64,000 bases of DNA from Allacma fusca (GCA_947179485.1 OX359246.1:8866001-8930000), one strand, 5' to 3'. Shown: positions 22,447 through 33,800, numbered from the stretch's first letter. Numbers and translations: made by a program. The notes: generated by a model not told the origin, from the sequence alone.

Positions 22447-22923
22447 TTATTTGTCTTTTGTCTGGAGCTGTAGTGATACGGTCTTGTCCAAAATGCCAAT
22501 CACTATACGGTCTCTAATTAACTCATCATGTAGGGACTGAAAATTACAAGTTTTTGCCAATTTGTGGATGTCCGTGATGAATTGATCCACATTCTCATCT
22601 GTGTGCTGTACTCGGGAATTGAACATGAAGCGTTCAAACACGACGTTCAGTTTCCCAATGAAATGGGCTCGGAAGGCTTCACATACTTTATCGTAATCTT
22701 TGGCGTCCGTTTTGCTGAGTTGAAAAGAATCAAAGATTTCGTATGCATTTCCACCCATATGGTAGAGTAAGGAGCTAATCTTCCAGTCGTCATCAGTCTG
22801 TTTGGAAAGGGTCACAAACCCTTGAAAACGACGAATCCAGGTTGTCCACTCAGATGGGGTGTCGTAGGAGAATCCCTCTGAAGGTCAGTGTGCGTCCGTT
22901 GGAGGTGCAGCTGGAGTAGCCAT
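22447..22923 (-). pseudogene. Gypsy gag remnant, copy A
   Basis: ATG at 22921-22923 is followed by TGA at codon 13 (22885-22887). The frame reopens as Gag-like sequence (SEWTTWIRRFQGF, DDDWKISSLLYHMGGNAYEI) and stops at TAA 22447-22449. Gag-like sequence continues past that stop. The stretch matches the capsid-type region of Gypsy Gag. I see no CCHC zinc knuckle between here and the protease, which suggests loss by deletion or decay. Further frame changes lie at the G/C run near 22320. Confidence 0.8.
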
Positions 22924-23049
22924 GATGAAGGTGAGAAGAGAGACTGGAGTTTTGTGCCCACGGAGCGTATGTGGAAGTGAGTAGTATGTGTATTTTTACC
23001 GTAAAGTGTAAACTTTAAAGTATGATTAATTGGTGTGAATTCGACCGTA

Positions 23050-23059
23050 GCTGCCACCA
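23050..23059 (-). other. Primer-binding site
   Basis: Directly inside the 5' LTR the - strand reads TGGTGGCAGC. TGG pairs with the CCA tail of tRNA. From memory the 10 bases match the 3' end of a eukaryotic leucine tRNA (GCTGCCACCA); the tRNA assignment is an inference. Copy C: 62816-62825. Confidence 0.7.
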
Positions 23060-23405
23060 TGCATTAATATCTGATTATATGCGGTAGCGAATAAATGTAC
23101 GTAGATATTAACGAAGATAATTGAATAGGAAAGATTATGGTTTATTCCAAGAAAGCCGAATGTGAAGGTAGGAGTGAGAGAGTAAGAGTAGTGATAGTAA
23201 TTGAGACTCAACTGAGGTAATAGAAGGAAGGAATCCTTTATATACGGGCACGAGAGTGTGTCCCAGCCTGGCAAAGGTAACGGCTGCAGAAGGGTTAGGT
23301 TGGAACAGGATGATTCCAGTTTATGCAGGTTCAGACAGGAATGAGCAGGTGTTGGGGAGGATGAAGTGTAACGGTAGAAACATAACATATGTACATTCCT
23401 GCACA
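23060..23405 (-). repeat. 5' LTR of the Gypsy element, copy A
   Basis: 346 bp, bounded by TG...CA in element orientation, with the TATA box at 23236-23244. It differs from the 3' LTR mainly between 23165 and 23275. Copy C differs from A within this LTR at about 23071, 23080 and 23206. Confidence 0.93.
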
Positions 23406-23486
23406 GTTTTCATAAACGAGCCAGATGTGGCACCAAGCCGAATGTCAGTTGTAGCAGTTGTCGCAGTTGGGAATGCGGCAGTTGGC

Positions 23487-24183
23487 TTAGAACCTAACTC
23501 ATTTTTTCGGGAAACAATATCCGTCTGGAGAGGTAGGGAAATTTGGATAATAATGTAGCCTTCGTGTAGTCCTGTAGTGATGTAAATATTCCGGTCTGTT
23601 CTAAGTAATCTGATTTTGTCTCGAGGGTCATTCTAAATGGTCTGTTTCACACTCGCGGAACAAGGAATATAATCCGGTGGATTTCCTGAACTAGAAACAT
23701 GGCCCAGTCCATCCGTCGGACGTTTGGACAAAACATTAGCCGCGGCGAATTATTTGTACTTATTACTGGCATTTACACTTTCGGGTACAGCTATTTCATG
23801 ATCCGCACTTGCAAGATATTTTGATGCAAGTATAATTTCTCAACCTGCACTTTCAATTTACCCAACTTGAATTACCAAGTTCGGATTCCCGTTTTACTTG
23901 TACCTGACCCTATTTATCACGTACATTTAAAGGCTTAACCCGAACTTGACCCGATCTGGTACGTGTCAAGTTATACTTGTACTTGAGTGCAGCTCTGTCC
24001 AAGATGTAGGACCAGGCCGGAAAAGACTAAAACCTTTGCTCTAGACCACAACCGTTCCAGCACTTATTGTTAGCCCTGGCGGCAAGCGCCAGTAAACGGG
24101 GGGGTTTGAAATTCCTTAAACAGAATTAGACCCACGACTCCCACGAGTCACTATACATAAATTAACATTGTTGAATTATCAAT
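23487..24183. other. Intergenic stretch with a hAT-like fragment
   Basis: No gene seen. At about 23790-24000 CAAGT/ACTTG words are reiterated, and the right edge reads CACTTG-like sequence ending GCAGCTCTG, similar to a hAT end (inverse CAGAGCTGCACTCAAG). The left end is not found, so it may be truncated. B has unrelated sequence at this place (about 38020-38230). Copy C: 63253-63948. Confidence 0.4.
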
Positions 24184-24291
24184 ATGGAGCAAGGATCAAA
24201 TACTGCCGAGGCAATTGAAAATGAGAGTTGGCCTAGTGTGTTATGCAAGCCTCTGCGATTGGTTTATGCGTCTTACCATAGTGATTGTTAA
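24184..24291 (+). pseudogene. Short ORF remnant (open in copy B), copy A
   Basis: Begins MEQGSNTAEAIENESWPSV and stops after 35 codons at TAA (24289-24291). Copy B reads CGT-CGA at and just before this point and stays open for 68 codons (38397-38603). No family recognised. It may be a first exon, or simply conserved non-coding sequence. Confidence 0.3.
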
Positions 24292-24440
24292 CCATCGATT
24301 CACTTTTTACGCACACAAATGTTCGAGTTTTAAAAAAATAATAAATCATCGTCCCGCGGTTATTAAAGGCTCTCGCCGAGGGTTGCGTCATTTACGACTA
24401 TCATTCTTGACCCCCTTTATTGTATTACGTTGAGGTCATT

Positions 24441-25319
24441 TAGAGTTTCTTATCGGGACGGGAATACCGATGATATCGGTAACGATATGGGAACGGGACG
24501 TTACCGCTACCACGAAAATGGGACGCAAAGAGGAAAACTGAATCAGATCTGATAAAAGCGTATTCGTTTTGGGTTTCGGTACCGAAAATGAAGTTCCGAA
24601 CACGTAACATAGCCTGGCGGGAAAAATGTGTAGCAGAAAATGCGAAACCAGAATGTACATCACTCTAATTACTTGTCATGTGCGCGCTAACTCTTCTTTA
24701 ATAATTCCTTTTGGCTAGTATTTTCTTGCCTGGCTCAAAAATTAGGATTTTAATTAAGATGAAAGGAATGGAAACCCAAGACCCAACGAAAGAATATTGG
24801 ACGTCGAAAGTCAGGAAACCAAATACAAAACCAGGTCTAACATGTTACTGGTACCAAGGTATTGTTTGAAAGCATGATTGTGTCGAAAAACGTGGATTCG
24901 AGCGGGTAAAAAAAGTCGTTTAGAGCACCTGGGAGTTGTGGATTAGACTAGTGCGTGGAAAGTGTGAAATGTTTTTGTGCTTATGTGTAATGTGTACTTG
25001 AATATTAACAAATGAATGTAAAAAATATGAATTTATGCTTAAAATTGTGGATTAAATATTTCAATGTGTTATCGGTACTGATTCGGAACAGTTCGGGAAA
25101 AAATCGGTTCGGGATAAACCAATATCGGGTCATTCGATTTCGGGATAGTATCGGTACCGGTACAAAAAAAAATATTTTTTCCCCGTTTCGGGATGATAAT
25201 TTCCTGAACCGAAATTTTGGGTATCGGAACGGAACCGGTTCCTGATTTGCAAGATTTCATTCGGTTCAGAACGGTACGGTGGTTCGGACGGTTTTTTGTC
25301 TCGATAAGAAACAATTAGA
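24441..25319. mobile_element. Non-autonomous element with GTTTCTTATCG inverted ends
   Basis: Near the left end the sequence reads GTTTCTTATCGGGAC, and the right end is its inverse with one mismatch, GTCTCGATAAGAAAC. Copy B runs straight through (GAGCTCATTGCAAAA near 38656), which shows the insertion. TCATT (24436-24440, 25320-25324) or TTAGA could be the target duplication, so the ends are uncertain by several bases. The interior is rich in GGTACCG, CGGAAC and ATCGG words. No transposase. The corresponding part of copy C lies beyond the window. Confidence 0.68.
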
Positions 25320-25324
25320 TCATT

Positions 25325-26721
25325 GCAAAAATTTCTGTTGCAAATATTTGAAATGAAATTTTGATGAAATGTTGTTTTAAAAAATGAAATTTTGATGAAA
25401 TATTATTTTAAAAAATGAAATTTTGCTAATTTTTTAAAAATATTGTTATTTCTGCTAATGGCTGGTATGTGTTAAAAAGTTCATTGATATCGGTGGAACT
25501 GTTCCGGAGAAAACAAACAATTTATTCGCTTTAATTTTGTGTACGTATTCACCGATTTCAACCAATAACGAACTCTCCCGAAGATGTTCAAAAATTGTTT
25601 GAATAAAGTCGGTCTAGTAGTCAGAGGAAAAATGCGGGACATGCAGATTTAATTTGTTTTTACTCGAGAACACGCCGACCGAGTTTTCGCCCTGAACAAT
25701 GCTAACAAAACGTTTTTAGCGAAATTGGTCGAGTAGTTTCGGAGAAAAACTGTGCGATATAGAGATCCATGAATAACACTATTTTATAAGGCTGACGCAG
25801 CCCTAAAAATTGCAGTTTTAATTGTTTAAGAATGACGCAAGAGATTTATATTGCATGAGCGTATATGCCTTCATTTAGCGCTGAAAAGTATGAAAAATCA
25901 TGATTGGGCCTATCAGAGATAAGAGAGGCGTGTGTAATATAATTGTTCTTAATTGGTCAGCTCTCATTTTCAATCCTCTCGACGGTACGTATATCATGCC
26001 ATTTTTTTTCTAATGGATGACATGCTGTTTTACGAAATTCCCTAAATTGAATTCCATATTTTTTGCAGGCGGCTCTCAAACGGATGAGAAATATTTGAAG
26101 TTTTCAAACGTAACAGTCAAGGAAGAAATCGTATTCGTAGAATCAGTTTAATTATATTTGAAATGTTACTGTATTTAAGTTGCAAATAGTGAATGAATAC
26201 GCAAAGATAAAACTCTTGCAACAAACTCGATTTAGGAATAAACCTATCCTTGTAGAATGTATGAAGAATTAAAATGTATGTTCAAGTCACATTATTAAAA
26301 TTTGTTTTCGAAACGTTTCAAATATTGTTTCAGCAATTGTGTGTGTGCTACTCATTAAAAATCTATTTGTTACGTGGTTTATAATTCGCTAATTTCAATA
26401 ATGAATAGTGAATAGTGAAGAAATAATGTGAATTTTAGAAGATGATTCTCTCAACTTTAATAAAGCCACCAGTTTAATGCCGGACATTTTAGACAATAAA
26501 TTTACCCACTGATTCTCATGTTGAATCAAATTTTCACTTTGCACGATAACATGCTAATTCGGAAGGGATCAAGACTTTTACTAGCGTCAATGTAAACGAA
26601 TTGAAATCGTTTGCACTGCAACAAGTAAACAAGCATAAAAAAACATGTGAAAGAAAATATAGATGTGACATGCGACTGGAATACCAAAGGTTCGAACATA
26701 CATATGTACCTACGTTTTTAT
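25325..26721. other. Junction region between copies A and B
   Basis: 25340-25440 holds AAATGAAATTTTGATG-type simple repeats matching the tail of B. About 25460-25990 is unlike A or B elsewhere. 25990-26580 aligns to 246-960. A short ORF (26601-26825) mostly overlaps the end of a transposon and is not supported. Confidence 0.45.
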
Positions 26722-26729
26722 GCTTAAGT

Positions 26730-28239
26730 CAGAGATGTTCACCCGTCGACGGGTACCCCTCAAAGAAGCCTCCCTTCAGGGAAGGATGCGCTGCTTTCGA
26801 AAGAAATGAAGGGAAGGAAGGGTGAAAAAAATTACGAAGGAACAAGTAAGGCTTCAGCGCATTGATGAAAAAATTGAAGTTGACGGAAGGGTGCTTCCCA
26901 ATCACCCTTCGCGCGCCGAATATACCTTTCATGAAAACTAACTCTAACACTGTCAATACGCGCTTTCATTCACATGTAACGTACCAGGGTACATATAATA
27001 CGATGGAAAGACGGTTTCTGGCGGGTACTGTAATTTTCGTATCTTGACTAAGGTTCTCAACGGATCGGATATATCCGAACGGATACGGATCGGATACGGA
27101 TACGGATAGGATAAAACTGAAGATTATCCGATCCGATATTTATCCGAACGGATCGGTTTTGTCATTCGCATCCGAAAAAAATCCCGGATAGGATCGGATA
27201 CTACTACATAAAATATCTGAACGGATCGGATAGCGACCTTTTGTTTTTCGGATAATCCGACGGATATCCGCGGATAAACGAATTTTTTGAAAACATGACG
27301 ACCACTCTAATAATTTCTATCTGCTGCAATCATCGACAGGACATTAGTTCGACAATTTCTCAAAACGTTTATACTTTTTTCACTTCATGTAGCTTTTGTA
27401 GCAAACCTGAAACCGAACCTTACGAATATAAGCATGCCGTCAAGTATGTATGTTATGACCAGAAATTCTTTTCATCGTCATATTTTTTGAATTTCAGCTG
27501 ATTATTCTAGATACCTGTTCTTATAGGCTTCAAATTGTTAAAGGTTACTAATAAGTAAATATTTGAGAATATCTGATAAGCGAAAAAAAGCTCAATTCTT
27601 AAATTATTAGTGTTAAATGTTTTGCCAAGCAAACATATATGCACGGTTTCTTCTGTCATTACAATACGTTATAAACTGACAGAATATTGTATTTAAAACT
27701 AAAAGCCAAACTCTAGGATCAATTTCAACTTCTTCAATTGATTCGTGTATCCGCAGATAGGATCGGATATCCGCGGATAGGATCGGATAGCTCCTTATTC
27801 GTATCCGACGGCTTCGGATAGGATAAATACGTCATCCGAAAATTTACGGATAAGCTTCGGATAAGATTATTTTTAATCCCATGGAAGCGGATAGGATCGG
27901 ATACGCTTTAGTTTTATCGGTAAAAATTCGGATCGGATAGGATACGGATAGGATAAGGGAATGATCCTATCCGTTGAGAACCTTAATCTTGACTTCTTGA
28001 CTTTGTTGTCTCATATATGAAAATAAAGTATTGCGGAAGACGGAATTTGGTGAATATTAATATTAGAAGAATATTACTGAATGCTTCAGGAAGGATCTCA
28101 ATAAATAACTTCGAAGGAAGGGTGAAGGAAGGAATTTTGTTTCCAAGCCTTCAATCTGAAGAGGTCTGAAGGAAGGAAATGAATCTATTTTTTTGCATTC
28201 GAAGGATTGAAGGAAGGGAAAATCATTTGAATATCTCTG
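26730..28239. mobile_element. hAT-like non-autonomous element (outer), copy B only
   Basis: Begins CAGAGATGTTCA and ends TTTGAATATCTCTG, imperfect inverse ends. A perfect 8-bp duplication GCTTAAGT flanks it (26722-26729, 28240-28247). GAAGGAAGGG-type words are reiterated toward both ends. No transposase. Without the nested element it is about 565 bp. Confidence 0.82.
27049..27985. mobile_element. hAT-like element nested inside another, copy B only
   Basis: Begins TAAGGTTCTCAACGGATCGG and ends with the inverse, differing at one base in the first 22. A perfect 8-bp duplication ATCTTGAC flanks it (27041-27048, 27986-27993). CGGATA/TATCCG words are repeated dozens of times over the outer 200 bp at each end. 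The middle (27290-27720) is AT-rich with a 68-codon ORF that I do not credit. Confidence 0.9.
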
Positions 28240-28247
28240 GCTTAAGT

Positions 28248-29250
28248 ATCTATCTTTTTTTCGTATCTAAACACTGATTATTCCCAGCATACATAAATTA
28301 CAGAATTTTTTCCTCGACATATACAGCTTACATGCAATTGTCTACAAAATATTTGAAAATCTGAGGATAACTTTTTAACAATTTTGCCTACTTTAAGGCA
28401 TACATCCAGGCAGGGGTGGATTAATAAAACAATTTTTACACTGGCCCTAAACCTGAAAATTCATTTCTGGGCCTTTACGCATGCAAACTGAGGGCCTTAA
28501 TCAACTTTTTTTTACCCCCTTTTGATCTAAAGTATTAGGTTATTTCTTGTTCCAAAATTATTTAAACGCATGATGAGTGGACTTCAGTTTTTTATTGTGG
28601 CACTAAAATAAACGCAAAATGTTTAAACTTTTTGGAGCCGTCAATTTTTTGGAAAGTTAAACGTGCTTATGCACAAGTATGATCCGTCAGTCTGTTAACA
28701 ACATTTTATGATTCACATATCTCAGCAACGGGATAACTATCGAACATAGCACTACCGCCGAATTTTTTTTATACACTGTAGATGCGACTTTTGATAAGTT
28801 TGGTGACCTGGAGTCGAAAAAACGAGATAGAATGAAACACGGAGATCCAGATACAGGTGATTAATAATTTTAATTATTATTTCCAAATAAATTTTCCAAT
28901 ATACAATAATAATTATAATAAATATGACTGTATATATATAGTCATATTTAGTTTTAATTCTAGCAAACAATAATTTGATGCATGTAATTTAACAATTTGA
29001 AAATAATTTAAAATCGATTGGTTGAGTCTGAAGAATAAAATTTCCAGTAGGCCTGTCCATGAGAGACCTATTGACAAACAACACTCAGATAATACAATCG
29101 AAGTTTCAAGTTTTAGTTTAAAGTACAGATAACTTGCATCACATGTAACATATAAGCATAACTTCAAATTAGTATACTGTTCTGCACAAACAGATAATCT
29201 GGATTAATTACTTTGTAAACCATTTTTGACTGTGATCGTTGACGTTTAAT
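28248..29250. other. B-specific spacer, then sequence shared with A
   Basis: 28248-28800 has no match in A that I can see and no gene. From about 28810 it aligns to A 5390 onward, i.e. just right of the 41-bp-repeat element, whose insertion site is not preserved in B. Confidence 0.4.
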
Positions 29251-29515
29251 TCATTCAGGATTCGAAGGTATAACACATGTAAAGAGGACCGTGGGTGCAT
29301 TTCCAAGAACAACATTGCTGGGGAGCGTAACAGTTTCCACCGGGTGGATAACAAGGCTGCAGATAAATGCAAATAGAAGAGTAGTTAGATTTCTTGACTT
29401 GATAGAATTGTTTGGTAAAATTAATTCTAACCTTGTAAGCTTAAACGAAATAATCGAAGTATGCATCATTTCCACAAGTGCTCAGAACAACAGATATCAA
29501 ACATGCCGTAAGCAA
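29251..29515 (-). pseudogene. GPCR-like TM6-TM7 exon, broken, copy B
   Basis: Counterpart of 5858-6113. The TM7-like helix TLLFAFICSLVIHP is kept. The acceptor seen in A and C (CTTTAG/G) reads TATACG here. A 1-bp insertion near 29445 puts the two hydrophobic segments in different frames, and the frame stops at 29251. These lesions differ from the 2-bp deletion in copy A, so decay was independent. Confidence 0.42.
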
Positions 29516-29791
29516 CGTATAGAGTCAATTCATATTAATTGTAAATTCTACAGAACATACTGTCTTAATATTTTAAACGTAAAATTTAAGCGTCTGATTA
29601 TAATATACAAAATATACATATATTATACACAAATAATATTTATATTTATAAATAAAAATATATGTATGTATTCACAGAAACCCCATGGCTAAAACGACCA
29701 ATATCAATATGCCAAAAATCTCTAGTGAAAAATGTAGAATAATCTGATTTGTAAGTTCAAAGCAAACTTGTCAGCTGCTTGATGGCCTGTC

Positions 29792-29992
29792 TTATGACTG
29801 TGGAAATGTATTTGAAGTGAGAACTAATAATTTGTGAAATGTTAATGCGTACATGATTGCTACGGAATAATACGTGATAAAAATTATAATGGTAAAAAAA
29901 CGATTGTCTTCCCGCAGTTCTTCCAGATAATATCCAACGCGGCAGTCGTGCTCCAAACCACAGAAGTCAATTAAAATGGCGAGATGTACAGT
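29792..29992 (-). pseudogene. GPCR-like ECL2-TM5 exon, copy B
   Basis: 66 open codons like 6385-6585, with the same Asp-Cys, Tyr-Tyr pattern and hydrophobic helix. Differences from A are few (for example I for N near the start, AIM for PIT in the helix). The frame stays open, but the possible donor after CAG is TC rather than GC. Confidence 0.38.
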
Positions 29993-30676
29993 TTAAATTC
30001 CTTTGAACAATGAATCGAAATGTGTCCCTCAAACCCTCAATGATATTTGACATTTTCTTAAAAACGAACAATAGTTACAATAGCAATTGTGCGCCAAATT
30101 ATTTCTGAAAAACTTTGTATTTTCCACTGGTGTTTCATTTAATGAATTTTACGATTGTGGAACTATAAGTTTGGAGGCATACAATAGGAAATACAATAAT
30201 TAAGATCGTAAATTTTATCATTGCAATAGCGATACCAAAGACGATGCTTGTCAGTTGTACAAGTGGTAAGACTGACCAGAGCAGTGATTAAGAATAGACT
30301 ATGAGAGTATTAATATTAAGAGGCTGAAATTCCTAGCTTGATCTGACAAGGGGATGTTCCTGCATTCCTATTATCCCATTGATTGCAGGGTTCATCCCAT
30401 GCCGTTTATGTGGTTTAGGAACCAGTTGGCTACAAAATGTTCCATGCATATAGCTCATATGGTAAATGTTGGACAAATCCATCATAATAATTTATACAAA
30501 GCAACAATATTTGCTTCGGGCATGAAATTTTGGAAACTTGGGTTGAAATTGTTCCACCTATGTTCATTCTTTTAACAGAACAAAACAAAATAAAACAAAC
30601 CAATTATAGCAATACGTTTTGAATACTTTAGTGCATATATAAATATTTCGCTAAAAACCCGCTTCGGAACGAATTA
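29993..30676. other. Unassigned stretch, copy B
   Basis: Counterpart of 6590-7257. The hydrophobic - strand frame seen in A is interrupted here by TAA, which argues that it is not a functional exon. Confidence 0.3.
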
Positions 30677-30881
30677 CAGTCAACTCTCACTATAAGGGAT
30701 AACCTTATAAGGGATAACCTTATAAGGGATAACCTTATAAGGGATTTCTCGATATAAGGGATCATGATTAGTCCCGATTCCCATTTATACAATGTATAAC
30801 ACTATGCTTATAAGGGATTAGTGTTTATAAGGGACAGATTTTGCCGGTCCCTTGATCATCCCTTATAGCGAGAGTTGACTG
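30677..30881. mobile_element. Tigger/pogo-like MITE with internal expansion, copy B
   Basis: Same site as 7260-7419, flanked by TA. It is 45 bp longer because a 15-bp word, ATAACCTTATAAGGG, is present three extra times after the left end. The left inverted repeat has a C-to-T change (CTCTCACTATAAGGG), so its ends no longer match perfectly. Confidence 0.88.
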
Positions 30882-30883
30882 TA

Positions 30884-33800
30884 CTATATCCTGGATTGAA
30901 GCATTTGCGAAGGGCCAGTGCAGAAGTAGATCGTATTATTAGTTGTAATTTTTATTCTAACATTATTATACAATGTCCATTCTTTAATGCCTATGCAAAG
31001 TCCAAGCAGTTACTATGGAGACTATATTAGATTATTCCTATTTATTATAATAAATTATTCTACTTGTTTATGGCAAAATGAATGAAATGATTGAATAGAA
31101 GATTGTATAAGGAGCGCTGGAGGGAGGATTAGAGAGGGCATTGAAAATCTTGGTGCGAATGAGCTAACAACTTGCCTTCACTCTAATTAATAAAAATAAA
31201 ATTACTGTTATTCCATTTATTGTTAAAATGCTTCGCGTACTTTCATTCGTACTAGACAGCAAAGGCTGTCATTGGTACCGGAGTGATTGAAAGAAGCGAA
31301 ATTACGGATAAGTATTTGTGCACTGCAGAGACAGTGCTGGTCCTTCAATTAAACTTTACCCAACACATGTGGTTGGGAAGACTCGAAGTCACATCATTAT
31401 TACCGTCAATTTGAGGCAGTAACAGCCTATTTTCGTTCTTTATAGTGCTCAAAAGTTATCCTTCGCAGTTTCTTCTTGTACTCTTTTGTTAAATTAAGTC
31501 GTAAATGGATGTCTTGATTGTATGACAATGGTTCGACTGTTAAAAATCATCTGTGATCAGCACTACGTGCTAAGTCACCAGGGGGCGAAGCGTCAAATGT
31601 GGCAACAAGGGTTTTTAACAGAAACGGATGACACGATGTCCTTCAAAAACAATAGTGTTCTTCCTTTTTGCATAATCTGTCCTGGTAAACAATTTGTAAC
31701 GTGTAGTAGAAATTGTTCTGCAGATATCGTGCGGACAAGACAGCCTCTGCAGACAGGCAGACAACCCGACAGCCAGACCTTCGTAATAGGGACTCTCGCC
31801 TCGCTACGCCCCTAAAAAGGGCTGTTCCAGTAGTACATAAAGATAAAACAAGAATGCAGTATATTTGGTTACCACGCAATCCAGCGTGAATCTTTCTTTG
31901 CAACCACAGCCCACTCAAAGTAATCTAGCAGTATCAGATTTTTATGCGCGATGCGCGATGAAAGAATCACTGGATTCGAAATCTTGTAGGCGATAAAACG
32001 TTGGAATATGTTCAGATGTGAAACAAGCGTAGATGGTCTGCACAGACATGTCCAGCCTTAGAAGGCTAGCCTTCAATGAAGGCTTCATTGAAGGCGGAAG
32101 ATCAATTTTCCAGAGAGTTGCAACTCTAAAAACTCCGGTAATACCATATGCAGGATAAAACAGAATTATGCCGATTCTGAATTAAATTTTATCCTTTAAA
32201 CCGGAAAACGAGGGATGAATTTATGCTTGCATTGCAACTTAAATGTCATCTTGTACATTCTCAGTCCGGACAGGTACCGTTGTATAGATACACATACATA
32301 CGTATACCAAGCATTGTGAATATAATTACTTATATAATTACTGGATATTTCTTACCTCAATTTCTGCTGATACAGATGTGTCCGCATCAGATACGTATCT
32401 TTAATTTGATCACGGGAAACCATGATACTGGATGGCTTTTAAATGCGAGATGTTTTTTTGCACGGCTAGGTTTGGTATAAGGGTACTTCCATTCCTATTT
32501 TAAACCTGCAAGTATCCATAATTTAACTATGCTTACAGCATTAATTCCAAGTTACGCCAGGCATGCTTGAACTATCCAAGAATATATTATTCCTGTTGGG
32601 ATTGAATTTTACCCATGCTTAAATGAGTTCTTGAATTTTTAAAGACAATGTGGAGTTTTGTTAACACCACTTTATTGTGCTAGCTCTAGCCATCATATAC
32701 AGTTATTAGACTAGCTATATGATAACTAAAGATATATCATGTGAAAGTACATTTAAACACCAGCCATTTAATTTCCTACAAACTAATCCCAGTAAATTAA
32801 GTAATTAATCCTTGGACTTAATTGTTTAAAATATTTAGTTTGAAACAAAATTGGCAACATTTGACATTTCTAACCCTTTAAATGTGCCTCACGTTTTGGC
32901 CCCAAATATTGACCCAATACTAAGTAAGTCATCAATATTGAGAATCTAGAAAACATTTTTTATGAAATTGGGATAATAATTTTTTTGAGTCATTCTTTTA
33001 GTATATGGGTTAGAGGGGGTAGGACAGGTTTTGACTCCCCTAGTACACAATATATATCAGAGAGATACATTGAATATTTTATAGGAGCAAATAATTTAAA
33101 TGTTGTCTGAAATTTCGGAATACTTGCCCTCATAAAGAAAACTCGACAAGAAAATGCATAGAATACACATTTGGAATAATTGGATATTCTCTGCGTTTGC
33201 GGAAATATTATTTTAATACATGTGTAGGGTCTGCTTTCCTGGAGACAGACTTATTTCAAGAGTTTTGGTCAGTCACACACTCAGCTTGAGCCCATTTCCA
33301 AGTTGGACGATATATTTGTCCCTGCCTCTGATTGGTCGTGGTTAAGTTAAAACCAATATTCTTGTATATTGCTAACCAAACTAAATCTTTTAATTATTGC
33401 GAACTACAAATTATAGTAAGTATAAATACATACAATTCAACTGGTTTCAAGTAATAAAAAAACCTGCTTTTCCGTAATTATATTAATGTCTAAATTCTTA
33501 ATTGTGAGCCGACATTTTGTGGTGTGTATGTATTTACAAACTGGTTATAATACGTACAGTTTTAATAAAAATTTAGTAATTTTCAAACTTAAGTAAGAAC
33601 GAGTTACTAGGGGTAATTGAAAATCATTCTGCTGAGGAGTAATTGGGCTAAGATTTTGTTTGCAAAAGTTTGCGGTGAAAATCATGAGAGAGTCAACAAA
33701 ATTTTGTGCAAGATCTTTTAACAAACTAACATTATCGAACAAATTAACAAATTTTATTACAAAGTCTCACGAAACATGCATTTTAAGCATATTACCAGCT

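Larger units (their letters stand above)
18607..23405 (-). mobile_element. Ty3/Gypsy LTR retrotransposon, 4.8 kb, copy A
   Basis: Two LTRs (18607-18982 and 23060-23405), each with TG...CA ends in element orientation, bound an interior with gag, protease, reverse transcriptase, RNase H and integrase on the - strand. A perfect 5-bp target duplication GTTTT flanks it (18602-18606, 23406-23410). The LTRs differ at about 8 of 346 aligned positions plus one 30-bp indel, so insertion is not recent. RT motif style recalls the Mag lineage of Gypsy, a low-confidence placement. Gag, protease and RT are interrupted, so the copy is not autonomous. Copy B has the empty site at 37656-37660. Confidence 0.95.
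15195..23486. mobile_element. Old AACTGCCAC-ended repeat expanded by later insertions, copy A
   Basis: The left end carries several copies of AACTGCCAC (from 15195); the right end is the inverse, GCGGCAGTTGGC (to 23486). Copy B holds the compact form, 609 bp at 37133-37741. In A the unit is split by about 2.9 kb absent from B (15320-18235) and by the Gypsy element (18602-23410). The core at 18235-18600 is a degenerate array of short words such as GCGCTAA, TGCAATG and CATATGCGCTG. The class is unknown; I found no clear target duplication. Copy C: 54961-63252. Confidence 0.55.
1..24234. repeat. Copy A of a large near-identical direct repeat
   Basis: This block recurs at 39757-64000 in the same orientation. 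The offset drifts from 39756 to 39766 through small indels: 7 bp near 5310, 2 bp near 5892 and 1 bp in a C run near 14455. By eye I found about 20 differences in 24 kb, roughly 0.1%. Both copies contain the same transposons at the same sites, so the duplication (or haplotype split) postdates those insertions. The left edge is the window edge, so the true start is not seen. An assembly join of two haplotypes would look the same. Confidence 0.97.

Noticed and set aside
23026..23388. 120-codon - strand ORF over the 5' LTR
   Set aside because: It coincides with the LTR; no env or other protein resemblance is visible.
25012..25314. ORFs of 77 and 81 codons on opposite strands
   Set aside because: They are translations of the GGTACC/CGGAAC-rich body of the element at 24441-25319.
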